This document shows, one piece after another, positions 52,561 to 64,000 of a stretch of 64,000 bases of DNA (positions are counted from its first letter, which is position 1; the number at the start of each line of letters is the position of its first letter). Origin of the DNA: Strix aluco. Its lineage: Eukaryota > Chordata > Aves > Strigiformes > Strigidae. The notes below the pieces were generated by a model. It was not told where the DNA came from, made no database searches, and was given only the letters and a program-made list of their open reading frames with translations. The DNA is taken from positions 72,420,503 to 72,484,502 of the forward strand of contig NC_133933.1 of NCBI RefSeq assembly GCF_031877795.1. The letters are read 5' to 3'. A program made the position numbers and the translations under genes.

Positions 52561-55500
52561 GGCTTATTTATTTGCAGAACAGGTGCATCTAAAGCTGCAA
52601 AATATTAATTCCCCAACATGAGACCTGTGTCTTTAAGCAGCTTTGAAGGGATGATAGCTGGTGAGATGATAATTTTTTATTTTTTCATCTTCAGTCAGTT
52701 CTTTGCATAATTGTTGAGAAAGTATCCAAGGATACTTAAATTTTAATGGTGATTTTTACAGGAGAAGCTCTAACTCAGAGGAGCTTGTAGCCCTCATTCA
52801 CTGACACTGATTCAGGTCTTTAAATGCATTTAGGTAGCTTCTCATTGCCCCAGGAACCAACTACCTAAATATGCATCTGCACGTTCCCATAGCCTGGACC
52901 TGTGCTGCTGAGCACACACAAAACTGCTGACCTGATTCTTTACACAGAATCTAGTTGAAATTTTGGAAGGCCATGATGTGTCATGCCCCCACATGGGATG
53001 TCCTTGACAGACTGGGTGGTCTGAGTACTTCAGCATTCTGGAAAGACTTGCGTGTGGATCTGTCTACATCTTACTTCAGAGTATTTCTCTGGTAGGGCAT
53101 ATTTGGGCTGACCAGAAGATTTGGAACTTGGTCTCCACTTCATGCTGGTGACTGTGCAAGTAATTAGATAACTCAGTGAGGAGGGTTTTCCCTTTAGAAA
53201 TTAGAAACTGATACCAAGTCCCTGCTTTGGCAGATGATTCTCCAAATGGAACATCTGTGAGAACAAAACCATGCAGACATCTCCATGACCGAGGGTTTCC
53301 TTTACTGTTGGTTAGGATGAACTTGTCTCTAAATCCAGCAGGGGCTGAGATCTGAGCTCAGGGGAGCATGTTAAGGAGAAAACTTTGGGCTACATGGTAT
53401 TAACATGGATTCTCGCTCTGACCAGGCATAACTAACTCTAAGTACATGGAATAAGCTGCCTTAGGAAAAGGAGGTGATTCCTTGGATGGATATCATGATT
53501 TCTACATTGTGGCAGGATTTCTGAGCTTTAGACAGCGAGGTAACTATGTATGTTTGAGGATCTTGGGACAGATCAATGATGGGAATTAGGCCTGGATTGC
53601 CTGTTAGGATTCTGCAGCTTTTGAGCAGATGCTGTGCTCTGCTGGGGGTATTTTACTATATGGCTTTCACAGCTGGGAGTGTGTACAGCCTGAAGCAACC
53701 AAAGGAAATGCTGAAGAAAGGGATGTGTTTTGAGCTGGCACCTCAGGGAGGATAAAGAACTTACTCTGCTCTGTTGATGCTGCCTGTTTGCCTTCACACC
53801 TGAAGCTGCTACTGGAGGAAGATTTCAAATCTCTCTTCCCCAAAAACAAAGTTCAATTTTTACTTCCAGGTTAGAGAAGAAACAAGAATGGGAACATGGG
53901 GAGGGAGTAGTCTTCTGGTTTGTACCTCTTTTTCCCACCGCCCCTTTTTATCCAGTAGCCCAGTTGTTAGTCCCCTGTGCAGCTGGATTCTTGCCCATGC
54001 TCTAAAGGACTTCAAACCCATGACTTCTGAAGTATGGATGTTTTAATAGTCAGGCAGTACTTGATTGTTTAGTAATGAAACTGTTCTGCTTTTCATGAAG
54101 TTCTTCAAGACTTATGAGGGATTGCAGACTGCCACCATCACTGAACCTTCAGAGCATGCTCTAGTCCATACTCATCCAACTTTTTGAAGCAATAGCACAT
54201 CACATTGTTGTAAGTAAAAAAAAAAAAAAGTGCTTTAAAGGGCAACCGGTTATGTCTTTGCTAGTAACAAGAATAAATTTTCCATTACTAATACTGTGAT
54301 TATGTTTTTAAAATGGGTGTGAAAATTGCTTAGAACCTGAGCAAGACCCTTCAATTCTTTTAAATTTTATTTTTCAGGTGCCAGGCTGTAAGGCTCACTA
54401 GTGTATTGTGTGGACTGGTGATATAAATTTGAAAGGAAGGAAATTGTAGCAGAAAAGCAGAATCTGTTTTACTTGGACATTTTGAACTAGATCTGTGCTG
54501 CTAGTAAGTGAAACTCAGTATGTACACCTATTGGGGACCTCTTTCCATTTTGATTTGTAGACAGTGAGCTTACTTCTCATTTCAGCAAATGCACTTTGCC
54601 AGCCATCCTCTCTGATTTGTATCAAAGGCCAACATTTGCTTCTAGGAACAGGACAAATAATTTACTTGTACTGAGTAAGACAATTTCAGAAAAGTTTCAG
54701 AAAAGGTTACAGAAACTCATTTTGTTGGAATCACAAATATACCAAACAGCTACAGGAGAATTGGAAGGTAATTACAGGTGTTTGTTTTGATCAAGGATTT
54801 TGTGAACAGCCCAATACCATATTCTGTCTTCTTTTCTGTTTTAAAAGCAAGTACAGCCCTTCGTATGAAAACCAGCCTAACTAAATTACTATGAGTGCTA
54901 GCAGAAGAGCTCTGGACTGAGTGAGATTAAATGGAATTTTTACTAATTTCATTTTCCCAGTACGTTTTACTAATTTCAAACCTAAATGCTTTATTTCATA
55001 GAATACTTGCTTACCATCTTAAAGTGACAAATGCCTGTAACCAGCAGCTGATAAGCACTTATATTTTTAGAAAGACTACAAGCTTCATGTCTTGCTTTTG
55101 TTCCCCTTCAGAAACAGCCTAAAACCAAACAAGCACTAAATGCAGAAAATAAATTAGAAACCTCAGAGTTGATACTCCCAGTCTCCTAATTAAACGGTGT
55201 GCTAGCTTTTTTATTTCCTAGGGCTAGTTTGCCAGCTCCCTCCTCAGCAAACTAGGTTTCCTATTACATTGTGAAATGCCTGTCTTGTTCCCTTGCCTCT
55301 GTGTACTGGGACAGCCCGAGTGCTTAATGGGGGTGTGGATTCTGCACCAAGCATTTCAAGGTTGGATACTGGAGATCAGTTTTAGCAATACAGGTACTTT
55401 ATCATATTTGCTGCTGACAGAAATATACTTACCAAATGGGCAGTCTAGGTAAACTAGGTGTTCTTGCTGAATTCCTGATTCACTATGTGTGTGGGTTTTT

Positions 55501-56893
55501 TTTTTACTGTGATACAGGATTCCTGTATATGTGGTTATGTGTTTTCCTGGGAATGAAGAGATGCGGTAGATTTTTTAGTATTTTAATTTCCTTTTTCCTT
55601 TCCATTCTGCTCCAGTATGCATTTCTATAGCTATGCTGTACAAGTTGAAAATCACTTAATGCATGGAGTTATAGAAAACCACATAATGCAGTGTGGCTGT
55701 GGCTTAGCAAAAATTGAGAATGTATCTCCTACTGAAGGTAATGGTTTAAATAGAAGATGAGAATTACCAGTTGCTCCTTTTTCCTAGCTGGATCTAGGGA
55801 GTGCATTTGCCACTCTGATGATTGGCTATTATGCTCTCACCAGCCTTACTTTAACTAATTTTAGTACTTCACAGCTGCAGTCAGCCAGCAGGACCCAACA
55901 GTAGCATCATGGGTGTTCAGTTGAACAGAGGTCTGACTCTCTACTTCGGTCAAGAACCCCCAAGGATAATCACCAATAAAATTATTTGTAGACTGTTTGG
56001 GCTGAAAATCCTGAAATTAAGTATATAGCTAGTCCAGTTCTTGTTTTTTGCTTCTAACTTTCTTACCAGTAGATATCCTCACATGAAGTAAAATATGTGC
56101 ACATAGCAGAAGTGTTCTTACTGAAGGTTTTTGCAGAACAAAGTCAGACTTTGATTACAGTCACTGTGTGCTAACTCGCTCAAAACAGAGAAATAATACA
56201 GCTGGCAACTAACAAATAGGAGAAAAAGCATTCCCTCCTATTTCCTTCTGAATTCCATGTTATTGGCTTATTTCCTTACAGAACTGGAAGATGATAGTAA
56301 AAATCTGTGATCAGGAACATCCATTGCTAGTTGAGAAAGAAGAAAATTGTCCATATTCCATCCTAGATTCCTCTGCACTTTCCTTTGTTCATTGACCCAC
56401 TGATCTCATCTGGGGGCAGAAGAAACAAACTGGAGGGCTGGCACAGCTTTGCCCAAGATTAGACACATCAGCCATCATTACAGTAAGGAGAGTATTTTAG
56501 AAGTATAAATCTACCATTTTTAAAAATCAGCCCTTTTAATTCCCTTCAAGTGGTTATTTGCCTATAGTAACTTTTGTCTGAAGATATGTAGTACCTATGT
56601 ATCAGCTACTGTCCCTTTCTATTCAGGGATACATGTACTAAGAACTGGAGTTTAATTAGCTTTATTTTAAAGATTGAGTCCAGAATCAACTAATGCTGTT
56701 TTGCAATTTGAAAAAATGTAAAACTGCCATAGACAGAAAATACAAGCTGTGCTTTTTAAACCTTCTCTAGATTGCTAATACAAGCACAAAACTACCTTTT
56801 CTGTGCTGCCACTTGTTTAGATATGAAGAACAGATAAACAGCACTGTAGTCCTTAACATCCATGTTTTGTTGCAGGGTCAAGTTTGCTAACTT
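52561..56893. other. Intergenic stretch between the two convergent genes
   Basis: No supportable gene. A segment near 53,440-53,500 (GGAATAAGCTGCC then GGAGGTGATTCCTTGGA) faintly resembles the 3' part of a very old CR1 in + orientation, but too weakly to list as a repeat. A poly-A run lies near 54,215-54,229. Confidence 0.65.
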
Positions 56894-57007
56894 ACAGAAT
56901 CACAGAATCATTTAGGTTGGAAAAGACCTTGAAGATCATCTAGTCCAACCACTAACCTAGCACTGACAGATCCCAACTACACCATATCCCTCAGGGCTAT
57001 GTCAACC
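56894..57007 (-). repeat. CR1 3' end, - orientation (outer piece)
   Basis: Read on the - strand this is the CR1 3' UTR, with a GGTTGGACTAGATGATCTTC-like region and two ATTCTGTG-type terminal octamers at its low-coordinate end. It is the natural 3' continuation of the - strand CR1 at 57,178-57,605. The two pieces are separated by an inverted CR1 segment. Confidence 0.92.
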
Positions 57008-57177
57008 TGAATAGGCTGCCCAGGGAGGTGGTGGAGTCCCCATCCCTGGAGGTGTTCAAGAGGTGGGTTGACATAGCGCTGAGGGATATGGTGTAGTTGG
57101 GATCTGTCAGTGCTAGGTTAATGGTTGGACTAGATGATCTTCAAGGTCTTTTCCAACCTCGATGATTCTGTGTGTGA
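57008..57177 (+). repeat. CR1 segment in + orientation lying inside a - strand CR1
   Basis: It contains the end of ORF2 and the 3' UTR, ending near GATGATTCTGTG at 57,170. Bases 57,066-57,170 are the reverse complement of 56,903-57,007 with about 4 mismatches and no gaps. Bases 57,015-57,062 are the reverse complement of 57,178-57,225 with 1 mismatch. It therefore duplicates, inverted, exactly the part of the surrounding element that it interrupts. Confidence 0.92.
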
Positions 57178-57605
57178 CTCTTAAACACCTCCAGGGATGG
57201 GGACTCCACCACCTCCCTGGGCAGCCCATTCCAACACCTAACAACCTGTTCTGTAAAGAAATGCTTCCTAATATCCAGTCTAATCCTTCCCTGGCGCAAC
57301 TTGAGGCCATTACCTCTTGTCCTATCGCTTATTACTTGGTTAAAGAGACTCATCCCCAGCTCTCTGCAACCTCCTTTCAGGTAGTTGTAGAGGGCGATGA
57401 GGTCTCCCCTCAGCTTCCTCTTCTCCAGACTAAACAACCCCAGTTCCCTCAGCCGCTCCTCATAAGACCTGTGCTCCAGACCCTTCACCAGCTTCGTTGC
57501 CCTTCTCTGGACACGCTCGAGTAATTCAATGTCCTTTTTGTAGTGAGGGGCCCAAAACTGAACACAGTAATTGAGGTTCAGCCTCACCAGTGCTGAGTAC
57601 AGGGG
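57178..57605 (-). repeat. CR1 LINE, RT C-terminus, - orientation
   Basis: A long, fairly well preserved remnant of CR1 ORF2. The - strand frame from 57,587 down to 57,178 reads [20 protein letters not shown] and, further on, [20 protein letters not shown] and [19 protein letters not shown], the usual CR1 C-terminal segment. It is 5'-truncated near 57,605. The intact frame over about 130 codons and the low arm divergence suggest a relatively young insertion. Confidence 0.94.
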
Positions 57606-57956
57606 TAAGATCTCTTATTTCAAAATTTCTGCTGTTAAAGTAAGGCTGTATGTGATACTTCTGCCCACCATAACAATGAAGTGAGTTGATCAGCTCTTCA
57701 GATGAGAAGTGAGCGTCAAGACTCAGAGAGCATTAAGCCTGCAATGCACGATTTTTCAGCAGGAAGACATACTCGGAGCGTTGTGTTTGAGACACAGCCA
57801 AGTCAGGGATACAAGAACGTCAAGATACCACTCAGAGCCAGTCCTCTCTTTTAGCAAACACAGGAAGCTGTTTTATGATACTTTTCTTTAAAGTTCCTCC
57901 AGTGAAGTTCAATTAAACTGGAGACATAGCTGAGATTGTTACTGATAAAATGTAGT

Positions 57957-58638
57957 TTTATTAAATTATAAATTCCGTAACAAAAACGAGACAGATCAAG
58001 AAAGACCTCAAAAACAAAACTACAAGGACTAGATGGCAAAGCCAGTGAAAACGCCATGAAGAGTGTATAGGTAAGAATTTGCAACAAAACTTAACAGCAT
58101 TTTTACATTTCCATTGAAGGAAGGTAAATGATTGCTCTTGTCTAGTAAAAACACATTTTAACTCCAAACTCACATCTATTTTCTCACATTAAATTAAGCA
58201 TCCTGCTCACACCCAACATCTTGCCTGCTCCCACATTGCTTTAGTGTTCTTTTCATACATCAATCCATGCAGAAAGTAGTAAGACACTTAATGCAACAGT
58301 CAGATAATGAAGACAATTCAAGTTGTACAGTAGATATACATTGGCCAAAAAGGGATCGAGTATCTCCAAGGGGAAAATGCTACAAAATAAACACGAGACA
58401 TTTTCAAGAAAACTGGGCGTTGCTAAGCGGCTTTCAAACCATTAACAGGACAACCCAGTTGCCTACAGTTAGAGTCTTCCATGAGACATGTTAAGAGACT
58501 TAAGTTAAACAGGCCAAATCTGTTTCTCCCCTTCACCCTGCCCTCCCACCAAACACACTGCTAGGTTTGAGTGCAATGCCAATGTGGACAGAAAATTTAC
58601 AAATACAGGACTGAGTTTTTAATCGCATGGCTCTAGAT
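57957..58638 (-). other. RNF146: RNF146 3' UTR with AATAAA at 57,962-57,957
   Basis: Downstream of the RNF146 stop codon the - strand has a canonical AATAAA (TTTATT at 57,957-57,962 on the + strand), giving a 3' UTR of about 0.7 kb. Cleavage would fall near 57,940. No coding potential is seen here, and other polyadenylation sites are possible. Confidence 0.6.
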
Positions 58639-59697
58639 TTAAACTTCAGTGACTGTGCACTGTCCATCTGGCCTTCTAGATCTCACGCTTGTGTTTACCA
58701 CCCCGCCCCCTGCCACTGGTCTATCCGCTCCTGACTGGCTTGCGTTTGCGTTCAAGTGTCTCTGCTGAGCAGAGGACGAGCGTTGCTGAAGGTGGGCAGA
58801 CACGTCCTCGCTATCGCTGCTAGCATCCGATTCGGTCTCCTCAACAGAGGTGTCAGGGGCTGGCACCCTACCAGAAGATGACGACTCGTGGTCTTCTTCT
58901 CCCTCTCCCCTGTGACTCCTTTCAGCCATACTGTCTCCATTGATTTGTAAGTGGGCAAAAGAGTTCTCTAGAGAATTGCTTGCATCTGGTGACGGCGTTG
59001 AAGGACTCACCAGCTGACCATCTAGTGACGGCAGGGGCCTAGCAGAAATGGATGCTAGAGGCTGCACAGCTGCCGCCCCCGGAGTCGGTGTGCTGTCTGC
59101 ACCGTCCGCGGAGCTCTCTCTTGCCAGGTTGACAGTGTTAGCATCACAGTCCAACCTCAGCCCAGCCACTCCCTTCTTTGGTATATCTATTATGTCCCGT
59201 TTTATTTTCCTGCGGCGTCCGTGCTCGTTTCTCCTATACTGAACCATATTTTCCAGATCTGCTACGTATAAAAACCCAGCGATTAGCATTTCAGTGCTCT
59301 TTTTGCCCTTGGAAAAAGCATCTTCCAGCTCTCTGCTGGTACGTTCATCATACTGCCACCAACCATTTCTACCTTCATAGTACCAAGCATATTCTCCATT
59401 GCCTCTGCTTGCCGCTTTGAGTTCTTCTGGTGACAATAAGGTTGGCTTGTCAAGAAAATCCTCTGGAATCTCCTGCCGGCAGAGCGCACATCGTTTCCCA
59501 AGCCAAGAAGCTCCCTTCACACACAGATAGCAGAAAACGTGTTTACAAGGCAGACTTACTGGATGGACACATGTTTGCAGACAAATAGCACATTCGGGGA
59601 CTGTCAGGGAAGGTGCTGCATTAGCACACGACTCATTCGTCTTCCTATTTGTGGGAAGCATGTTGATTGAATGATCTATTTCTCCACAGCCAGCCAT
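58639..59697 (-). CDS. RNF146: RNF146 (Iduna), PAR-dependent RING E3 ubiquitin ligase
   Basis: 352 residues, close to the 358-359 of mammals, in one coding exon. A C3HC4 RING finger uses C36, C39, C51, H53, C56, C59, C70 and C73. A WWE domain (about 92-168) binds iso-ADP-ribose and keeps Y107, W114, Y144, Q153 and R163. Family knowledge: it ubiquitinates poly(ADP-ribosyl)ated proteins, with tankyrase as partner and axin and tankyrase as targets, acting in Wnt signalling and the DNA-damage response, in cytosol and nucleus. The C-terminal half is acidic, Ser-rich and likely disordered. It ends in [14 protein letters not shown] and carries Arg-to-Gly tracts resembling tankyrase-binding motifs (RESSADG at 193-199; RSRRPDG). 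The start is the ATG at 59,697, directly after a CTGCAG acceptor. An ATG further upstream in the same frame lies in the intron and is rejected. Confidence 0.98.
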   Translation of the reverse strand: MAGCGEIDHSINMLPTNRKTNESCANAAPSLTVPECAICLQTCVHPVSLPCKHVFCYLCVKGASWLGKRCALCRQEIPEDFLDKPTLLSPEELKAASRGNGEYAWYYEGRNGWWQYDERTSRELEDAFSKGKKSTEMLIAGFLYVADLENMVQYRRNEHGRRRKIKRDIIDIPKKGVAGLRLDCDANTVNLARESSADGADSTPTPGAAAVQPLASISARPLPSLDGQLVSPSTPSPDASNSLENSFAHLQINGDSMAERSHRGEGEEDHESSSSGRVPAPDTSVEETESDASSDSEDVSAHLQQRSSSAQQRHLNANASQSGADRPVAGGGVVNTSVRSRRPDGQCTVTEV

Positions 59698-59698
59698 C

Positions 59699-59712
59699 CT
59701 GCAGAGAATCAA
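59699..59712 (-). promoter_or_regulatory. RNF146: RNF146 splice acceptor just before the start codon
   Basis: On the - strand the sequence reads TTGATTCTCTGCAG then GATGGCTGGC. The AG ends at 59,699, one base before the ATG. The 5' UTR must therefore come from exons further upstream, at higher coordinates. Confidence 0.85.
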
Positions 59713-62700
59713 AGATAGATTTAAATCAGTTTTATTTTGTCAACTTAAACTGGCACTTTACATCACCTTTGACCTCAATATCCACAGAATGAGATGCTTA
59801 CCTTAAATTAAGGTAAGGGATCATTTATGAAGCTCAGCTCAAAAACTGACAGGTTAACATTCTGTTTCCTGAGCTGACAAACTAAATGGAGTACTGGGAG
59901 AATTTCTTTTGCTAATCACCAATCTTTATCTGTTTTGTTTTCAGCACATAATCATGCCAAGTTAGAAAACAAATTTTGGAATTTCCTCCATTCTTTCTCT
60001 GAAGTAGTGTTGATTAATGAACCTCCAGTCAGCCAGTTACTTTGAAGCCTAGTCAGGAAATTTAAAGAAGTATGGTTCTTTCCTCAAGAGGTGATCTAGG
60101 TGCAAACACTGAACTTACTTAAAATAATCTCTCTTCACAGTACTGGTGATCATCTGTTTGATTAAGGGCTTGCCTGAACAGTACCTCAGACTAGGTTTCC
60201 ACAGTAGAAAACATGCCTGGCAACAGCTGCCGGCTGAAATATTCCCCCACTCTGTTTCTTAGTCCCCATGCACCACAGTACACCACCCCTCAAAGTGGGC
60301 TCACAACAACCATAAGGCTGCAGAAAGAACCAGATTTGAAAACTGAGGTGGCTTTTTCAAAAGATACCCTGGATTCATTTTTCCTAAACATTGAGTGAAC
60401 TCCCTGATAGAGCTGAGTGCATCTCAGACGGAATGGCTGCAGCCCAGCAGAAGGAGCAGTGTATCACAGAAGACACACAACCGTGATTCGAATCCTTTGT
60501 GAAGTCATTGACTCTACCTTCTCTGGCCATATCTTATTTCTGTCATTAAAGATGATTTTGTAACCAACTGTAAGAGAGCAGGGAATGCAAAACTGTGTCA
60601 CTTTGGCACTGTGTAGGATTTCAGTAGTTGAAGAATTCTTGCCTAAATATGCAAATACCTTCTCAACTACATTTTTGCCATGACAATCTTTCACAGTCTG
60701 TTTCATGGTAATTTTCCTTTTATGTTCTTATTTATTAGCCATCAAAACCAAACACCAGATAGCAAATGAGGGACAAGAATGGGTTTTGGGGGATGGGGCC
60801 TAAAAAGGTGCCTTTTTTCATTTAAATCCCTGAGAAACTTTGAGGCTGATATTGAGCAAAACAGCCTTTCAGTGAAACTAGTCTTCGTTGTACAAGCAGC
60901 TAGGAATAGTTCATGCAAAACTATCACAGGCATGTGGGCCAAAAGGGACTTTTAGAGGTCATGTAGTCCAGTCTCCTGCTCTACGTGGCACTACCACCAA
61001 TACTGAATCAGATCAGCCATGGCTCTGTCTAGTTGAGTTTTTTTGAAACCTGCAAGGTTGGAGATACCACAGCCTCCTGGACAGCCTGTTCTAGCGTTAA
61101 CACATTCTGCTAGAAATGTGTATACCTCAAGAGAAAATGCCTAGTTACTGTAAAAGCCTCCACTACTTTAAACATCTTACAAATTCTTGCTGGGATTAAA
61201 AAAGAAGATTTATGCTTCAGTATCTGTATTTATCTTTACAATAATGTATTAAGCGCTATTTACTTAAAAATGTATTTCTGCATGCTGTCTGTTCCCTTTT
61301 ATCACTATAATTTCCTCTCAAAAGACCAATGCCTCTTTAATCCATTTTTTATCAAATCATTCTTTTAAAAGCCCTACAGCTCAAATATTTTTTTCCTGAA
61401 GTAGCACATAATTATATCCACCTGTGTCTCAGTTTCATATCTGAATTTCCTTCTCTGAGATTAAAGACAAATCTGCATACTAGTTCTTAAATCAGCATAC
61501 CAGATACAGACACAGCATTACCTACCACCTGGTAACTGTCTTTTTACTATACAGTACAGATCTATCTGCGAGATCCATGCTAACGATGTTGTGAACAAGT
61601 TGCTTTCTGGGAGCCTCACACTTTTGAGGTTATATTTTGCGATAGAATTTTACACTGCAACTAGGGGTTTATAATGAGAAACTTATTAGAAAAAGTGGGG
61701 GAATAAAAGCTACTGAGATTTCAGAGTACCCACGAATACAGCCCAATCAGTATCTCTCAACTGAAGAGCTGAAAGAGAAATGCATGTATTGATTAATTTG
61801 CACTAACCATGGCTGAGGTAAAGGATCTGAATTTTCAAGTGCTTCCATAATGAGATACTACTGTGCAAAAAGGCACAGCAGCAGAGATTTTTCTACTTCC
61901 ACAATACAGTTTTACAAAAAGCTGCTTCTCCCTGAATAGACTTTGTAAGGTTATCCTTTTCAGAGTCAAAGAAAAAACAAGCTGTATAAAAGTTACTTAT
62001 CTAGAGGTTGCATATCATATTTAAGATTTTGGAGGGGATTAAAATGCAATGCATTTTGACAAATCAAATTCTGATACCAGGAGCTAACTTATTAGTAAAT
62101 TAAAAGTAGAGTGAAAGTTCTCACCAGTTCACTGAAAGCACGAAAATTCTAACATTTCAACTGTGCTCTATAAGTCACCCATTAATTTGAGGGTTCTTTG
62201 ATTCCTTACTAGATAAAGACAATAATGCAGGATATGAGAAGAAAGGAGAAAATGTCTTATCCTGAAATTCCTGTGTCATTTTTAATGACTCAGAGGAAAA
62301 TGTTATGTGTAAAATGAATACAGCTGGAAGAGTAAAGCCTTATCTCTAAGCAAGCACTACCCAGCAACATGAAACTCTTTAAAAGATAAGCACAACTGCA
62401 GTTGCATGTGCTCAGAATGCAGGACAATTACGCACTTGAAGATTCGTATCAACTAAACTGATGCTGTCTCACTTTTTGTTTTATAAGGAAGATCCTAAAT
62501 AATCTTTTTTTGTTTACCTTTTTAAGTATCAAATCTAGGTTATAGTTTGTTTATACGCTGGCATGAGGATGTACATGTAGATTTTTATTGAAGAGGTTTT
62601 TCCTCCTTTCTGAAGGATTACATCTAGGACTGCTATTCTCCTACGTTATGACTGTGGAGGCACTTTCATTGCAACCTCATGATATTAAGAGCTAAACAAA

Positions 62701-64000
62701 ACTAAACACAGAATATTTTTCCTGAAATTAAGATTAATATACAAGATTTAATGAAAACAGACTTCATATTAGAACTGTTATCAAACAGTAAAGTTCTGTT
62801 TGTGCAGGGCTCGGTTCCCTTAAGTCAGTTCTGGCAACAGGGAAAATTACATTATTGAATAGTGAGGCTAAAAATTAATCAAACTCAAGGACAAATAAAA
62901 TTATTTTTAGAACTTGAAGTACTTCGATCCTTGATTCAGGTGTAAATAAGGGAACAATAAGCATCTGAACACTGCATTTTAACATAAATACAGCCTAAAG
63001 CCAACTGAGAAGGCGCTAGTCCACAATCTTGCCAGATCCCACCTATTATCCTTTTGTGGGTTTTTAAAATTTTTTAATATTAAAACATATGTTTAATTTG
63101 TAAGCTTAGGGTAAACAGCCTAGAGCGCCCTCATCAACACACAAAGTATGGAAGGGGTGATGTATAAAACCTGTATGAGAAGACCCCAGGCCTTCTATGA
63201 CTATTGGAAGAAAAAGTAAATTCCCACAAAGCCACCTCAAAACAGCAATTTTTTAAACTCCAGGTCAAATTCTAACTGCAACTAAGCAGTCTGTCAAGGA
63301 GCTGAAATATACAAGTCCATTAACAAAACAACAGCTTACTTTTTCTGAATAATTTCTACTGAAGCATGCCACAAGACTAAAATGTCCTCTCTTCAGATGT
63401 CTCCAGCTAGGATGGCAGGTCCTCTTTCCCAAGGCTGGCTCATTCCTTACTTGTCCCGCCCAATGGTACACTACAGTGTTTCAGCTTCTCTGCAAACTAA
63501 TGGAAAGCAAATAATATCAGCATTACAACATTGTACAGAGGTATAAGCAAGCAAAATACAATGTCGTGGTCCTGTTACAGAAAAGAAATTACCATGCTTT
63601 CATTTACCCACGGCAGCCTATTTTCAATAAAAATATAATCAGACTTCTGCTTTATTTTTTTGCAATAATCAATTCTGGCCCACAGTTTTGATGTCATTTT
63701 TTTTAATGTCTGACTTAAGCAAATTATCTTTTTCTAAAGTATTATAAAAGGCAATTATCTTTAACTATAATAAGTTAATGGCTCATTTCCATAAAGTAAC
63801 CATGTACACAAAAGGAGAAACAAGACCAAAGTTAGGAGCATGTTATGTTTATGCAAATTTAACCTCTAATAAATGACTCCTTACATTCAGAGAGTTTAAA
63901 AAGCCACAAGGCCTTCCTAAACCTGTTTATAAAAATATCCATATCATATCGTTCCAAAGGACTACCTAGGCTTGTATCTTGTCTCTTAGCAGGGGCTAGT
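59705..64000 (-). other. RNF146: RNF146 5' intron (runs off the window)
   Basis: No CpG island and no convincing upstream exon is seen up to the right edge, so the RNF146 promoter lies beyond it. The stretch is AT-rich. It contains one old CR1 3' fragment (60,915-61,130); the rest holds nothing I recognise. A small untranslated exon could be hidden here and would not be visible without transcript data. Confidence 0.7.
60915..61130 (-). repeat. Old CR1 3' fragment, - orientation
   Basis: The + strand reads AGGGACTTTTAGAGGTCATG, then GTAGTCCAGTCTCCTGCTCT. Further on come CTGCAAGGTTGGAGATACCA and CAGCCTCCTGGACAGCCTGT. This is the reverse-oriented CR1 3' UTR and ORF2 end, diverged and without an intact frame. 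Its limits are approximate. Confidence 0.82.

Noticed and set aside
53420..53620. Faint similarity to the CR1 3' region
   Set aside because: Only a few short matches to the CR1 ORF2 end. Too diverged to support without a profile search.
57141..57587. 148-codon frame on the - strand as a possible host gene
   Set aside because: The sequence is the CR1 reverse-transcriptase C-terminus, and its last codons run into the inverted CR1 segment.
59698..59712. Five-residue N-terminal extension of RNF146 from an upstream ATG
   Set aside because: It reads across the CTGCAG splice acceptor. The family N-terminus MAGCGEIDH begins at 59,697.
60475..60500. GATTCGAATCC resembling a tRNA T-loop
   Set aside because: The flanking bases do not pair as a T-stem, and no acceptor or anticodon arms can be built around it.
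1..64000. Search for CRISPR arrays, operons, prophage or other prokaryotic systems
   Set aside because: The window is plainly vertebrate nuclear DNA with spliced genes and CR1 LINEs. No regularly spaced repeats or compact gene clusters are present.

Overview
This is about 64 kb of AT-rich vertebrate nuclear DNA with small exons, large introns and long non-coding stretches. The interspersed repeats I can recognise are almost all CR1-family LINE fragments, some carrying the CR1 3' end with its short ATTCTGTG-like repeats, and I see no primate- or rodent-type SINEs. That profile, with ECHDC1 next to RNF146, points to a bird; a reptile is less likely. The species cannot be named from the sequence alone.

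Layout. 1-13,600 is non-coding: one CR1 3' fragment (about 3,505-3,912), an ATCT microsatellite and a possible LTR remnant. About 13,600-14,130 is a CpG island that looks like the ECHDC1 promoter, with a candidate untranslated first exon ending at a GT donor at 13,827. ECHDC1 then runs on the + strand. Its five coding exons (21,370-21,589; 26,604-26,746; 31,472-31,524; 33,472-33,552; 51,804-52,209) join in frame into a 300-residue crotonase-family protein, ethylmalonyl-CoA decarboxylase, with a polyadenylation signal at 52,535. 52,570-57,940 is the gap between two convergent genes and holds a striking fold-back CR1 structure (56,894-57,605). RNF146 lies on the - strand. Its whole coding sequence is one exon (59,697 down to 58,639, 352 residues), preceded by a splice acceptor and followed by a 3' UTR with a polyadenylation signal at 57,962-57,957. 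From 59,705 to the window end is the RNF146 5' intron; its promoter is not in the window.

The two genes do unrelated jobs and are neighbours by conserved synteny. ECHDC1 is a cytosolic metabolite-repair enzyme that removes ethylmalonyl-CoA and methylmalonyl-CoA formed by side activity of acetyl-CoA carboxylase. RNF146 is a poly(ADP-ribose)-directed RING E3 ubiquitin ligase acting with tankyrase, for example on axin in Wnt signalling.

I found no new multi-gene system. The observations most worth checking are a GC-AG intron in ECHDC1 with a competing frame-shifting GT donor 4 nt downstream, and the CR1 inverted duplication between the two genes. Exon boundaries were placed by reading splice consensus and frame continuity, helped by remembered mammalian orthologues; no alignment was run.
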